NCBI RefSeq assembly: GCF_001704415.2
Contig: NC_030808.1
Span: 138,089,089 to 138,153,088, forward strand
Source: Capra hircus
Lineage: Eukaryota; Chordata; Mammalia; Artiodactyla; Bovidae
Direction: 5' to 3'
DNA: 64,000 nucleotides
In this document: in pieces, positions 21,865 through 32,262 of the stretch
Layout: each line of letters opens with the position of its first letter
How positions within the stretch are numbered: position 1 is the stretch's first letter
The notes under the pieces: model-generated
The model's input: only the letters and a program-made list of their open reading frames with translations
What the model was told of the DNA's origin: nothing
Database searches by the model: none
Made by a program: the position numbers and the translations under genes

Positions 21865-23629
21865 CAGTTCAGTTCAGTCGTGTCCAACTTCTTTGCAACC
21901 CCATGAATCGCAACATGCCAGGCCGCCCTGTCCATCACCAACTCCCTGAGTTCACTCAAACTCAGGTCCATTGAGTTGTGATGCCATCCAGCCATCTCAT
22001 CCTCTATCGTCCCCTTCTCCTCCTGCCCCCAATCCCTCCCAGCTCAGACTCTTTTCCAATGAGTCAACCCTTCGCATGAGGTAGCCAAAGTACTGGAATT
22101 TCAGCTTCAGCATCATTCCCTCCAAAGAAATCCCAGGGCTTATCTCCTTCAGAATGGACTGGAAAAACCATAGCCTTGACTAGACGGACCTTTGTTGGCA
22201 AAGTAATGTCTCTGCTTTTCAATATGCTATCTAGGTTGGTCATAACTTTTCTTCCAAGGAGTAAGCGTCTTTTAATTTCATGGCTGCAGTCACCATCTGC
22301 AGTGATTTTGGAGCCCCCAAAAATAAAGTCTGACACTGTTTTGACTGTTTCCCCATCCATTTCCCATGAAGTGATGGGGCCAGATGCCATGATCTTCATT
22401 TTCTGAATGTTGAGCTTTAAGCCAACTTTTTCACTCTCCTCTTTCACTTTCATCAAGAGGCTTTTTAGTTCCTCTTCACTTTCTGCCATAAGGGCAGTGT
22501 CATCTGTATATCTGAGGTTATTGATATTTCTCCTGGCAATCTTGATTCCAGCTTGTGTTTCCTCCAGTCCAGCATTTCTCATGATGCACTCTGCATATAA
22601 GTTAAATAAGCAGGGTGACAATATACAGCCTTGACGGACTCCTTTTCCTATTTGGAACCAGTCTGTTGTTCCATGTCCAGTTCTAACTATTGCTTCCTGA
22701 CCTGCATATAGGTTTCTCAAGAGACAGATCAGGTGGTCTGGTGTTCCCATCTCTTTCAGAATTTTTCATAGTTTCTTGTGATCCACACAGTCAAAGGCTT
22801 TGGCATAGTCAATAAAGCAGAAATAGATGTTTTTCTGGAACTCTCTTGCTTTTTCCATGATCCAGTAGATGTTGGCAATTTGATTTCTGGTTCCTTTGCC
22901 TTTTCTAAAACCAGCTTGAACATCAGGGAGTTCACAGTTCACGTATTGCTGAAGCCTGGCTTGGAGAATTTTGAGCATTACTTTACTAGCATGTGAGATG
23001 AGTGCAATTGTGTGGTAGTTTGAGCATTCTTTGGCATTGCCTTTCTTTGGGATTGGAATGAAAAGTGACCTTTTCCAGTCCTGTGGCCACTGCTGGGTTT
23101 TCCAAATTTGCTAGCATATTGAGTGCAGCACTTTCACAGCATCATCTTTCAGGATTTGAACTAGCTCCACTGGAATTCCATCACCTCCACTAACTTTGCT
23201 CATAGTGATATTTTCTAAGGCCCACTTGACTTCACATTCCGGGATGTCTGCCTCTAGGTGAGTGATCACACCATTGTGATTATCTGGGTCATGAAGATCT
23301 TTTTTGTATAGTTCTTCTGTGTATTCTTGCCACCTTTTCTTAATATCTTCTGCTTCTGTTAGGTTCATACCATTTCTGTCCTTTATCAAGCCCATCTAGC
23401 ATGAAATGTTGCCTTGGTATCTCTAATTTTCTTGAAGAGATCTCTAGTCTTCCCCATTCTGTTGTTTTCCTCTATTTCTTTGCACTGATGGCTGAGAAAG
23501 GCTTTCTTATCTCTTCTTGCTATTCTTTGGAACTCTGTATTCAGATCTTATATCTTTCCTTTTCTCCTTTGCTTTTTGCTTCTCTTCTTCTCACAGCTAT
23601 ATGTAAGGCCCCCTCAGACAGCCATTTTG
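21865..23629 (-). mobile_element. BovB LINE with internal microhomology deletion
   Basis: Runs from the 3' tail at 21865 to a truncated 5' end in the linker region at 23629 (cagccattttg). Compared with the copy at 8519-9753, 125 bases are missing at about 22161, and the breakpoint falls in a shared actgg. Its 3' end is of the gggagggattggggg type (reverse ccaatccctccc at about 22030). Confidence 0.9.
22064..22978 (-). pseudogene. BovB reverse transcriptase with YTDD and a nonsense codon
   Basis: The upstream part (22766-22978) carries motif A FIDYAKAFDCVDHKKL and then stops where other copies have KLW; the tryptophan TGG has become TGA. The downstream part (22064-22750) carries motif B RQGCILSPCLFNLY and motif C reading YTDD rather than YADD. 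The end of the frame runs across the 125-bp deletion. Confidence 0.85.
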
Positions 23630-23658
23630 AAACTTACTATCCTTCTATGTATGGAAAG

Positions 23659-25133
23659 CTTCAACATTCTTTGGCATTGCCTCTCTTTTGGACTGGAATG
23701 AAAACTGACTTTTTCCAGTCCTGTGACCATCACTGAGTTTTCCAAATTTGCTGGCATATTGAGTGCAGCACTTTAACAGCATCATCTTTTAGATTTGAAA
23801 TAGCTCAGTTGGATTCCATCACCTCCACTAGCTTTGTTTGTAGAGATGCTTCCTAAGGTCCACTTGAATTTGCACTCCAGGATGTCTGGCTCTAGGTGAG
23901 TGATCACACTGAGAAATTCCAGATGTTCAAGCTGGATTTAGAAAAGGCAGAGGAACCAGAGATCTAATTGCTAACATCCATTGGACTATCAAAAAAGCAA
24001 GAGAATTCCAGAAAAGCATCTACCTTTTCTTCATTGACTACACTAAAGCCTTTGACTGTGTTGAGATCACAACAAACTGTGGAAAATTCTTAAAGAGACA
24101 GGAATTACCATACCACCTTACCTGCCTCCTGCAAAACCTGTATGCAGGTCAAGGAGCAACAGTTAGATATGGACATGGAATAACCAAACATGGAACGATG
24201 GACTGGTTCAAATTTGGGAAAGGAGTATATCAATATACATCAATATACATCAGCTGTATATTGTTTTTGCTTATTTAACTTCTATGCAGAATATATCATG
24301 TGAAATGCTAGGCTGGATGAAGCACAAGCTGGAATCAAGGTTGCCAGGAGAAATATCAATAACCTCAGATATGCAGATGACACCACCCTTATGGCAGAAA
24401 GCAAAGAATAACTAAAGAGCCTCTTGATGAAAGTGTAAGAGGAGAGTGAAAAAAGCTGGCTTAAAACTCAACATTCAAAAAACGAAGATCTGGTCCCATC
24501 ACTTCATAGCAAACAGAAGGGGAAAAAATGGTACAGTTATGGACTTTATTTTGGGGGGCTCCAAAATCACTGCAGATGGTGACTCTAGCCATGAAATTGA
24601 AAGACACTTGCTCCTTGGAAGAAAAGCTATGACAAACCTAGACAGCATATTAAAAATCAGAGACATTACTTTACTGACAAAGGTCCGTCTAGTCAAAGCT
24701 ATGGTTTTTCCAGTAGTCATGCATGGATGTGAGAGTTGGACTGTAAAGAAGGCTGAGCACCAGAGGATTGATGCTTTTGAACTGTGGTGTTGGAGCAGAC
24801 TCTTGAGAGTCCATTGAACTGCAAGGAGATCAAACCAGTCAATCATAAAAGAAATCAATCCTGAATATTCATTGGAAGGACTAATGCTGAAGTGAAAGCT
24901 TTGATACTTTGGCCACCTGATGCAAAGAGCTGACTCATTAGAAAAGTCCTTGATGCTGGGAAAGATTGAAGGCAGGAAGAGAAAGGGACGACAGGACGAG
25001 ATGGTTGGATGGCATCACTGACTGAATAGACATAAGTTTGAGCAAGTTCCGGGAGATGGTGAAGGACAGGGAAGCCTGGCTTGCTCCATGGGATCACAAA
25101 GAGTAGACAAGACTGAGTTACTGAATGACAAAG
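23659..25133 (+). mobile_element. BovB LINE with inverted 5' segment (twin priming)
   Basis: The part at 23911-25133 is BovB in + orientation from gaaattccagatgttcaagc to the tail. The part at 23659-23909 is the BovB segment lying just upstream of that, but inverted. About 95 bases expected between them are missing. The whole is bounded by atgtatggaaag (23647-23658) and atgtatgggaag (25134-25145), so it is a single insertion event. Coding frames are broken. Confidence 0.85.
24446..24817 (+). pseudogene. BovB ORF C-terminal fragment
   Basis: The 123 codons run from AGLKLNIQKTKI, after the RT palm, through CESWTVKKAEHQRIDAFELW, the zinc-knuckle-like C-terminal region of the BovB protein. Upstream, motif C (YADDTTLM, about 24370) is separated by a stop. 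Confidence 0.8.
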
Positions 25134-25228
25134 ATGTATGGGAAGATGCAAGCCTCTGGACTTACTAAATTCATTCCTTTCATATGCATCTCAGTTGTCT
25201 GGGGCCAAATCCTGTTTCTTGATTGTTT

Positions 25229-25420
25229 ATGGGCTTCCCTGGTGGCTCAGATGGTAAAGAACCTGATTGCAATGCAGGAGAGCTGGGTTTCATCCCTGGG
25301 TTGGAAAGATGCCCTGGAGAAAGGAATGGCTATTCTTGCCTGGAGACTTCCATGAGCATCAGAGCCTGGCATACTAAAGTCCGTGGAGTTGCAAAGAGTG
25401 GGACGTGACTAAACAACTAA
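25229..25420 (+). mobile_element. Bov-tA SINE
   Basis: Starts gggcttccctggtggctcag and follows the consensus to gtgggacgtgactaaacaac. A block after ggaatggc is shortened. No clear target duplication. Confidence 0.92.
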
Positions 25421-25729
25421 AAAGTCATCGTTCACTGTAAAGGGTGCAGCTGTGGCAGATGGCTGCTTCTTGCATCCCCCTGTGTCCTTCAGCAATCACT
25501 GTGGGAGTGGCAGCAGCTGCTGGATCACAAGTATTGTGTTCCCTTCTGGGAGCCCCCATTCACATTTGGAGTCCAGAAATCACTGATGACTGTGACATTT
25601 CTTGCCCACTGATATGGCAGGAAATACTTAGTTTGACATAATCAAGTCAAGGCACAGACAAACCAGCATAGGATTTCCATGACTGCTTTTTTCCATCCCA
25701 TTCAACAAGATCAGATATTGGGGAACAAG
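25421..25729. other. Unassigned sequence
   Basis: About 300 bases without a recognised repeat. It could be the upstream part of the adjacent LTR. Confidence 0.4.
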
Positions 25730-26115
25730 GTACTCAGAGTTTGGTTGAGGGAGAAGACTGATTTATCCAACCTGGTTGAGAAGACAGGTATCAAGATGTA
25801 TCTTCATGAGAGAAGATTAGATAAGTCTGGTCTTCAATTTAAAACTGGAGGGAAGAGGGCAGGGCACAAACTTTAAAAGAATGACAAACCTCAAGGACAC
25901 ACATAAACTAATTAGAACCAAATGGGTCCAAGACAGACAAGTCAATTTCCACCAGACCTTGAACCTCAATATACGCTCATCATAACACATCAGCAAACTA
26001 AGTGACACATCATCAGATCCACGACAGTTCCGAGGCCAAGCACAAAGGTCAGAAATGGGTGGTTATCCACTTCCTGGAAATCTCCACCCAAAATAATTGA
26101 AATAATCCTCCTATG
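25730..26115 (+). mobile_element. ERV LTR (family B) 5' portion
   Basis: Reverse-complement relative of the LTRs at 13690 and 17970: gggcagggcacaaac, gaatgacaaacctcaaggac, caatatacgctcatcataac, ggaaatctccacccaaaat, gaaataatcctcct. It is cut off at 26115 before the TATA and polyadenylation part. Confidence 0.65.
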
Positions 26116-26117
26116 TT

Positions 26118-26262
26118 TTGTTGTTGTTCAGTTGCTGGGTCGTGTCTCACTTTTTGGGGTCCCACGGACTACAGCATGCCAGGTTTTCCTGTCCTTCACC
26201 ATCGCCTGGAGTTTGCTCCAACTCATGTCCATTGAGTCAGTGATGGCATCCAACCATCTCAT
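26118..26262 (-). mobile_element. Short BovB-type 3' end
   Basis: About 145 bases of the BovB 3' terminus in reverse (gttcagttgctgggtcgtgt to gatggcatccaaccatctca), starting with ttgttgttgttcag. It could instead be a short Bov-A SINE unit, which shares this 3' end. Confidence 0.75.
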
Positions 26263-26273
26263 TCCACATTTTA

Positions 26274-26850
26274 CTGAGTCCAAGCTCACTCTGCTCACTG
26301 CACGACAGGCCAATGAATCCCAGAGATGAGATGCTGAGGCAAGGGAAATACCTTTATTCGGAAAGTCAGGTGACCGAGAAGATGGCAGGCTAGCACCTCA
26401 AAATAAATATCTTATTGAGGTTTGGATGCCAGGTTCTTTTATAAATCATAAAAAAGCAATGAGGAACTAAAGTCAAAAGGCAGAATAGAGAGGGAGAAGC
26501 AGTGGGGAAGTAAAGTGAAAGGGTCTTCAGTCTTGCAAAACATCTGCAAGGGGACGGCAAGCCTTTGGAAGTGGTGTCTTGGATGTGTGCACTTAGTCAC
26601 TCAGCCATGTCCAACTCTTTGAACCCCATGGACTGTAGCCTGCCAGGCTTCTCTGTCCATGGGATTCTCCAGGGAAGAATACCAGAGTGGAATGCCATTT
26701 CCTTCTCCAAAGGGGTGTGTTAATTTCTTCTATTCACAGAGGGGCAGGGACAAGCTAAAAGCGCTTTAGTTGACAGTCAAGCAGAGGGGCAGTGTCTTTC
26801 AGGCAAGCCATTAAGTACGATTACAATCTGTTTGTGGAGTGTCTCTCTCT
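26274..26850 (-). mobile_element. ERV LTR (family G), split by a Bov-tA SINE
   Basis: Begins tgagtccaagctcactctg. On the minus strand the polyadenylation signal is ccgaataaaggtatttccc (reverse of 26346-26364), with a tttataaa TATA-like block upstream in the correct order. A Bov-tA occupies 26583-26716. Confidence 0.65.
26583..26716 (-). mobile_element. Partial Bov-tA SINE
   Basis: 3' two thirds of a Bov-tA in reverse (gtcactcagccatgtccaac to gccatttccttctccaaagg). The tRNA-like head is missing, so it is 5'-truncated. Confidence 0.85.
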
Positions 26851-27262
26851 TTAGTCACTAAAGAAAGTGAAGTAGCTCAGTTGTGTCTGACTCTTTGCGA
26901 CCCCATGGACTGTAGCCTACCAGGCTCCTCCATCCATGGGATTTTCCAGGCAAGAATACTGGAGTGGGTTGCCATTTCCTTCTCCAGGATATCTTCCTGA
27001 CCCAGGGGTTGAACCCGGATCTCCTGTATTGTAGGCAGATGCTTTACCATCTGAGCCACCAGGGAAGATAGTCACTAAGTCATGTCCAATTCTTGTGACC
27101 ACATGGACTGTAGCCTACCAGGCTCCTCTGTCCATGGGATTCTCCAGGGAAGCATACTGGAGTGGGTTGCCACTTCCTTCTCCAGGGGATCTTTTCAATC
27201 CAGAAATCAAACCCAAGCCTCCTGCACTGCAGGCAGATTCTTTACCAACTGGGCTATGAGGG
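26851..27262 (-). mobile_element. Older Bov-tA SINE, split by a younger one
   Basis: The 3' terminus tagtcactaa at 26852-26861 and the body from 27079 (gtcatgtccaattc...) to 27262 (ggctatgagggaagc) form one Bov-tA once the insert at 26862-27068 is removed. Confidence 0.8.
26862..27068 (-). mobile_element. Younger Bov-tA SINE nested in a Bov-tA
   Basis: Full-length SINE in reverse, ending at the head gagccaccagggaaga. Target tagtcactaa at 26852-26861 and 27069-27078 is itself the 3' end of the host SINE. Confidence 0.88.
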
Positions 27263-27335
27263 AAGCATACATCCACTTTTTACTTGACACCTTATCTCTC
27301 ACTGAATTTTTTCTGAAAAGAGACACAAAGCACCT

Positions 27336-29078
27336 CAGTTCAGTTCAGTTCAGTCACTCCGTTTTGTCCGACTCTTTGTGACCCCATGGGCTGCAGCATG
27401 CCAGGCCTCCCTGTCCATCACCAACTCCCAGAGATAGCTCAAACTCATGTCCATCTACATGGTGATGTCATCCAACCAGCTTATCCTCTGTTGTCACCTT
27501 CTCCTCCCACATTCAATCTTTCCCTGCATCAGGGGCTTTGCAAATGAGTCAGCTCTTTGCATCAGGTGGAGTTTCAGCTTCAACATCAGTCTTTCCAATG
27601 AATACTCAGGACTGATTTCCTTTAGGATGGACTGATTGGATCTCCTTGCAGGCCAAGGGACTCTCAGGAGTTTTCTCCAACACCACAGTTCAAAAGTATC
27701 CATTCTTCGGCGCTCAGCTTTCTTTATGGCAAAGCTCTCACATCCATACATGACTACTGGAAAAACTATAACCTGACTAGATGGACCTTTGTTGGCAAAA
27801 TAATGTCTCTGCTTTTTAATATGCTGTCTAGGTTGGTCATAACCTTCCCTCTAAGGAGTAAGCGTCTTTTAATTTCATGGCTGCAGTCACCATCTACAGT
27901 GATTTTGGAGCCTAAAAAATAAAATGTGCCACTGTTTCCATTGTATCCCCTTCTATTTGCCATGAAGTGATGGGACCAGATGCCATGATCTTCGTTTTCT
28001 GAATGTTGAGCTTTAAGCCAACTTTTTCACACTCCTCTTTCACTTTCATCAAGAGGCTCTTTAGTTCTTCTTCACTTTCTGCCACAAGGGGGGTGTCATC
28101 TGCATATGTGAGGTTACTGCTATTTCTCCCAGCAATCTTGATTCCAGCTTGTGCTTCATCCAGCCCAGCGTTTCTCATGATGCACTCTGCATATAAATTA
28201 AATAAGCAGGGTGACAAAATACAGCCTTGATGGACTCCTTTTCCTATTTGGAACCAGTCTGTTGTTCCATGTCCAGTTCTAACTGTTGCTTCCTGACCTG
28301 CATACAGATTTCTCAAGAGGCAGGTCAGATGGTCTGGTATTCCCATCTCTTTCAGAATGTTCCACAGTTTATTGTGATCCACACAGTCAAAGGCTTTGGC
28401 ATAGTCAATAAAGCAGAAATAGATGTTTTTCTGAAACTCTCTTGCTTTTCCCATGATCCAGCAGGTGTTGGCAATTTGATGTCTGGTTCCTCTGCCTTTT
28501 CTAAAACCAGCTTGAACATCAGGGAGTTCATGGTTCACGTATTGTTGAAGCCTGCCTTGGAAAATTTTGAGCCTTACTTTGCTAGCATGTGAGATGAGTA
28601 CAATTGTGTGGTAGTTTGAGCATTCTTTGGCATTGCCTTTCTTTGGGATTGGAATGAGAACTGACCCTTTCCAGTCCTGTGGCCACTGCTGAGTTTTCCA
28701 AATTTGCTGGCATATTGAGTGGAGCACTTTCAGAGCATCATCTTTTAGGATTTGAAATAGCTCAACTGTAATTCCATCACTTCCACTAGCTTTCTTTGTA
28801 GTGATGCTTCCTTAGGCCCACTTGACTTCACATTCCAGGATGTCTGGCTCTAGGTTAGTGATCACACCATTGTGATTATCTGGGTCGTAAAGATCTTTTT
28901 TGCATAGCTCTTCAGTGTATTCTTGCCACCTCTTCTTAATATTTTCTGTTTCTGTTGGGTCCATACCTTCTGTCCTTTATTAAGCCCATCTTTTCATGAA
29001 ATGTTCCCTTGGTATCTCTAATTTTCTTGAAGAGATCTCTAGTCTTTCCCATTCTGTTTTTTTTTCTCTATTTCTTTT
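27336..29078 (-). mobile_element. BovB LINE, 5'-truncated, with longest minus-strand RT frame
   Basis: From the tail cagttcagttcagttcagtc at 27336 to ctctatttctttt at 29078 in the linker region. Flanked by cacaaagcacct on both sides. A small deletion near 27568 removes part of the ccaaagtattgg block. Confidence 0.93.
27912..28727 (-). pseudogene. BovB reverse transcriptase core, 271 codons open
   Basis: An open frame spans the RT palm and fingers: IPIPKKGNAKECSNYH near residue 25, motif A FIDYAKAFDCVDHNKLW near residue 104, motif B HQGCILSPCLFNLY near residue 170, and motif C TYADDTPLVAESEEEL near residue 207. Both motif C aspartates are kept, with a T-to-P change after them. The frame lacks endonuclease and C-terminus, and the element is 5'-truncated, so it cannot support a full product. 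Confidence 0.88.
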
Positions 29079-29090
29079 CACAAAGCACCT

Positions 29091-29361
29091 GCTGCTGCTA
29101 AGTCACTTCAGTCGTGTCCAACTCTGTGCAACCCCAGAGATGGTAGCCCACCAGGCTCCCCTGTCCTTGGGATTCTCCAGGCGAGAACACTGGAGTGGGT
29201 TGCCATTTCCTTCTCCGATGCATGAAAGTGAAAAGTGAAAGTGAAGTCGCTCAGTCGTGTCCGACTCCTAGCAACCCCATGGAATGCAACCTACCAGGCT
29301 CCTCCATCCATGGGATTTGCCAGGCGAGAGTACTGGAGTGGATTGCCATTGCCTTGTCCGT
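29091..29361 (-). mobile_element. BOV-A2 dimeric SINE
   Basis: Two related Bov-A units joined by atgcatgaaagtgaaaagtg, preceded on the + strand by the tgctgctaagtcac tail. Flanked by cacaaagcacct (29079-29090 and 29362-29373). Confidence 0.93.
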
Positions 29362-29373
29362 CACAAAGCACCT

Positions 29374-30404
29374 GAGCCTCAGTAAATCCAGACACCAGGC
29401 AAGTGATTCAAATTAAAAGAGCATGAGTTCAAGTTTCAAGCTGGGCTTTGGCTAGGTTCAAGTCCCACCTGAGTTATGCAGTTCCAATACCAAGAGTTGA
29501 AGTAAATGGCAAGAGGTTAGTGCTTATTACTATCTTGAATGTAAGGCATGATGAGTGGAACTTTAAGAGTCTGTATTTAAAAAAAAAAAATTATAAACAA
29601 ATGTAAAACTCATCAATCCATTAACTAAAAGCTTTGCTGCCCCAAACATGGCAATTTCTCAGACACCAAATCAGTGATTTGCAACATAAATAAAGCAATC
29701 AGAGTGATGAAAATAGAAAGCTTCCAGCAAAATCCACTTCTGAGAGCTGCTGCCAAAGGGAGAAGAAAAAGCATTTTCAAGCTAAAATTTGGGCTGAAAA
29801 TGAGCTGCAGATAAGCTGCAAATGATCACCTGTCTCTGAAACCCAGTGGTTAATTATACTGTTTCACAGCAAGGTGTGTACAGATACAACCAAGATAAAA
29901 GAAATAAATATACATTCAGAGAGAATTCAAACCACAATTCCTTTGATGGTGTGTCACTCGTTTCTTTTTTTCAAGCACAGACCAGGTTGCAAATATACAC
30001 TGACTTCCTTCAGTAGAGGTTGTGAAATTACTGGAAAATGGCTGAGAATCTTTGACTTGTCTCTTCAAAGGACCAGTTCCCAAGTCTCTCCTTTCAACAC
30101 TCCCTGCTCACTGCTATTTAACTACCACCTGGAAGTATATTCAGCATGCGGGACCAGCCCTAAAACTTGCTGGAGTTCTTGTTTCTTCCTTGGTCTGTGT
30201 GAGTAGCAAAGACATGTAAGATCCTACACATGCAGGCTCTGGGGGCTGCTGCACAGCTCTACATGGAAGCTCTATTCTCTGCACTCAAAATATGACTTAT
30301 GACTTAATTTTCATATAAACACATCTACTCACAATCCTAGGCAGAGAGAATAGAACTTTTTAAACAATTAAAATGAGCATAGTAGCTCATGTTGAAATGA
30401 AGCA
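29374..30404. other. Mostly unique sequence with a possible MIR remnant
   Basis: agagcatgagttcaagtttc followed by ggctaggttcaagtcccacc (about 29417-29465) resembles the tRNA-like part of MIR. A poly(A) run lies at 29580-29591. No exon-like feature; the 110-codon frame at 29874-30206 has no recognisable domain. Confidence 0.4.
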
Positions 30405-30990
30405 GGATCCTGTGGTTCTCCTGGATACAAATCCTTTCTGTGTCCCCTGTTTCTTGTTTGTAGGAAATAGATTTAATTCAGTCTCATTGAGTTTCCCTGA
30501 GTTTCAGACAGGGAAGAGAGCAGATGCAGAAGTAAAGGAGGAGGAGTAAGAAAAGTTTAAAAATAGTGTGACCTTGGGGCAGAGTCCTGGTTCCTCCTCA
30601 AGGGGTATACATGACAATATCTTTGAGCAGAACTAAAACCCCCACCAAAATGGAAGATGCTAACCACTTGGTGACATATTCTTTATTCCAGAGACAAGGT
30701 CACCATTCAATAACCTTGAGAACCATTGAACCCGTCCCAAAACCACCTGATGCCAGATGACTGAAGGAGTGAAGGCCCTGCATGCACCCTGATCCTTGTC
30801 AGCACCTCTGCCTCTTGACTACAAAACTCCTCACAGTCCACTTATTCCACCCCTGGTTGGGACATACAGTTTTGAGGGCATTAGCCTGCTGCAGCCCCCT
30901 TTGCCTGGCAAAGCAATAAAACTATTCATTTCTACGTCATCCAAAACTGTGTCTTTGAGATTCAATTTGGTGCTGGTTGCACAGAGGCCA
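30405..30990 (+). mobile_element. ERV LTR (related to the 20.5-kb copy)
   Basis: Contains ctgtttcttgtttgtaggaa, tcaaggggtatacatgacaa, actaaaacccccaccaaaat, and near the end gcaaagcaataaaactattc, a + strand polyadenylation signal. It ends around ttggtgctggttgcaca. No viral genes beside it. Confidence 0.7.
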
Positions 30991-31119
30991 GATTTCTGCA
31001 TCACACATGGACTAAAAATATTCCAGCAGTGTTTTAGTGTGACTCCTTTGCCCAGTCTTAAGCTCCAGTTCACACCATGGAGCCAGATTAAGCTTTCCAT
31101 TGTCCAGCTCAGGCTATAT

Positions 31120-31235
31120 GACCCCTATGTTTAAAATTCTTCAATAGTTGCCTCCTCTTGATGCAAGAAGGTTCAAATGAATTGGGTTGGTATCCCAGGC
31201 CTCTTACGATCATACCCCAACCTCTCTAGATCTAT
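31120..31235 (+). mobile_element. L2 LINE fragment
   Basis: tttaaaattcttcaatagtt, tgcctcctcttgatgcaaga, and cccaggcctcttacgatcat follow the order of the L2 3' region (cttcaatggctcc... aggccctcc). Old and short. The 720 bases after it, to 31960, contain nothing I can name. Confidence 0.5.
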
Positions 31236-31964
31236 CCTTGACTTCAGGTAGACAGTAGGTACCTAATTAATGTTTGGTAACAAATGGATGATTAAACTCA
31301 TTAATATCATTTACCTGAATATAATGGCTTACTTTCTGCTGTTAAAAGTAAAAGCTGTTGTCCCTTTCCCTTATTGGGTATCCAAATTAAAGTATTTCTC
31401 ATTTGGCTTTCCCCAGGAGTAGAGCCCAAGACAGGGATTCAGGGATCGTATTTTGAGAAATGATCTGAGAAAAGTCCAGCAGAGCAGTAAGAGAGCATTG
31501 TGACAGAGGGTATGTGATGAAGCCAGTTCCCATGGTAATAACTGTGGATCCAAACAGAACCCCGCACCCCTTCCCCCAAAGTACAAAGGCCTCTTCATGT
31601 TTATAGGAAAGCTGAAGTCTCCATGCCTCTTTAAGTCACAAAAGAGCAGGTTCAACCAGCTAATAATTAGGACGATAGAGTCACAGACTCAGGGTCTGAT
31701 GAATATTCCTGTGTTGTCTTACAGATCCTGTAACTTCCACCAGAGGGGAAAAGCTAGCTGAATGATGACCAGACAGTAGCTATGACTTAAGCTTCTCCAT
31801 CTTGAGAAGTACAGAATCCATTGCTAGTACAATTCCAAGAACTAGCCTTAGGAGAGTGAGGTTAACACTATTACTCATAATAATCTATATATTTGTGGGT
31901 ACCAAAATAATGTAGCCTCTTCTGCCTGTATATATAAGTGGGCAGCTGTCAGCAAAGAGATGCT

Positions 31965-32262
31965 GCAAGCAGTAGCTCAGCTGGTAAAGAATCCAGCTGC
32001 AGTGCAGGAAACCCCGGTTCAATTCCTGGGTTAGGAAGATCCACTGGAGAAGGGATAGGATACACACTCCAGTATTCTTGGGCTTCCCTGGTGGCTCAGC
32101 TGGTAAAGAATCTGCCTGCAATGCGGGAGACCTGGGTTTGATCCTCGGGTTAAGAAGATGCCCTGAAGAAGGGAAAGGCTGCTCACTCCAGTACTCTTGT
32201 CTGGAGAATTTAATGGACTTTACAGTTCATGGGGTCGCAAAGAATTGGCTTTCACTTTCACA
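31965..32262 (+). mobile_element. Tandem pair of Bov-tA units (dimeric SINE)
   Basis: The first unit (31965-32083) lacks its 3' third and joins at actccagtattcttg to a second unit starting gggcttccctggtggctcag (32084-32262). This exact junction type is common in ruminants, so the pair probably moved as one dimer. Confidence 0.85.

Larger units (their letters stand above)
27324..29373. repeat. Three copies of one 12-bp target site around two insertions
   Basis: cacaaagcacct is found, without mismatch, at 27324-27335, 29079-29090 and 29362-29373. The first interval holds a BovB and the second a BOV-A2 dimer. The sequence outside (gaaaagaga ... gagcctcag) would be contiguous in the empty site. 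Confidence 0.95.
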
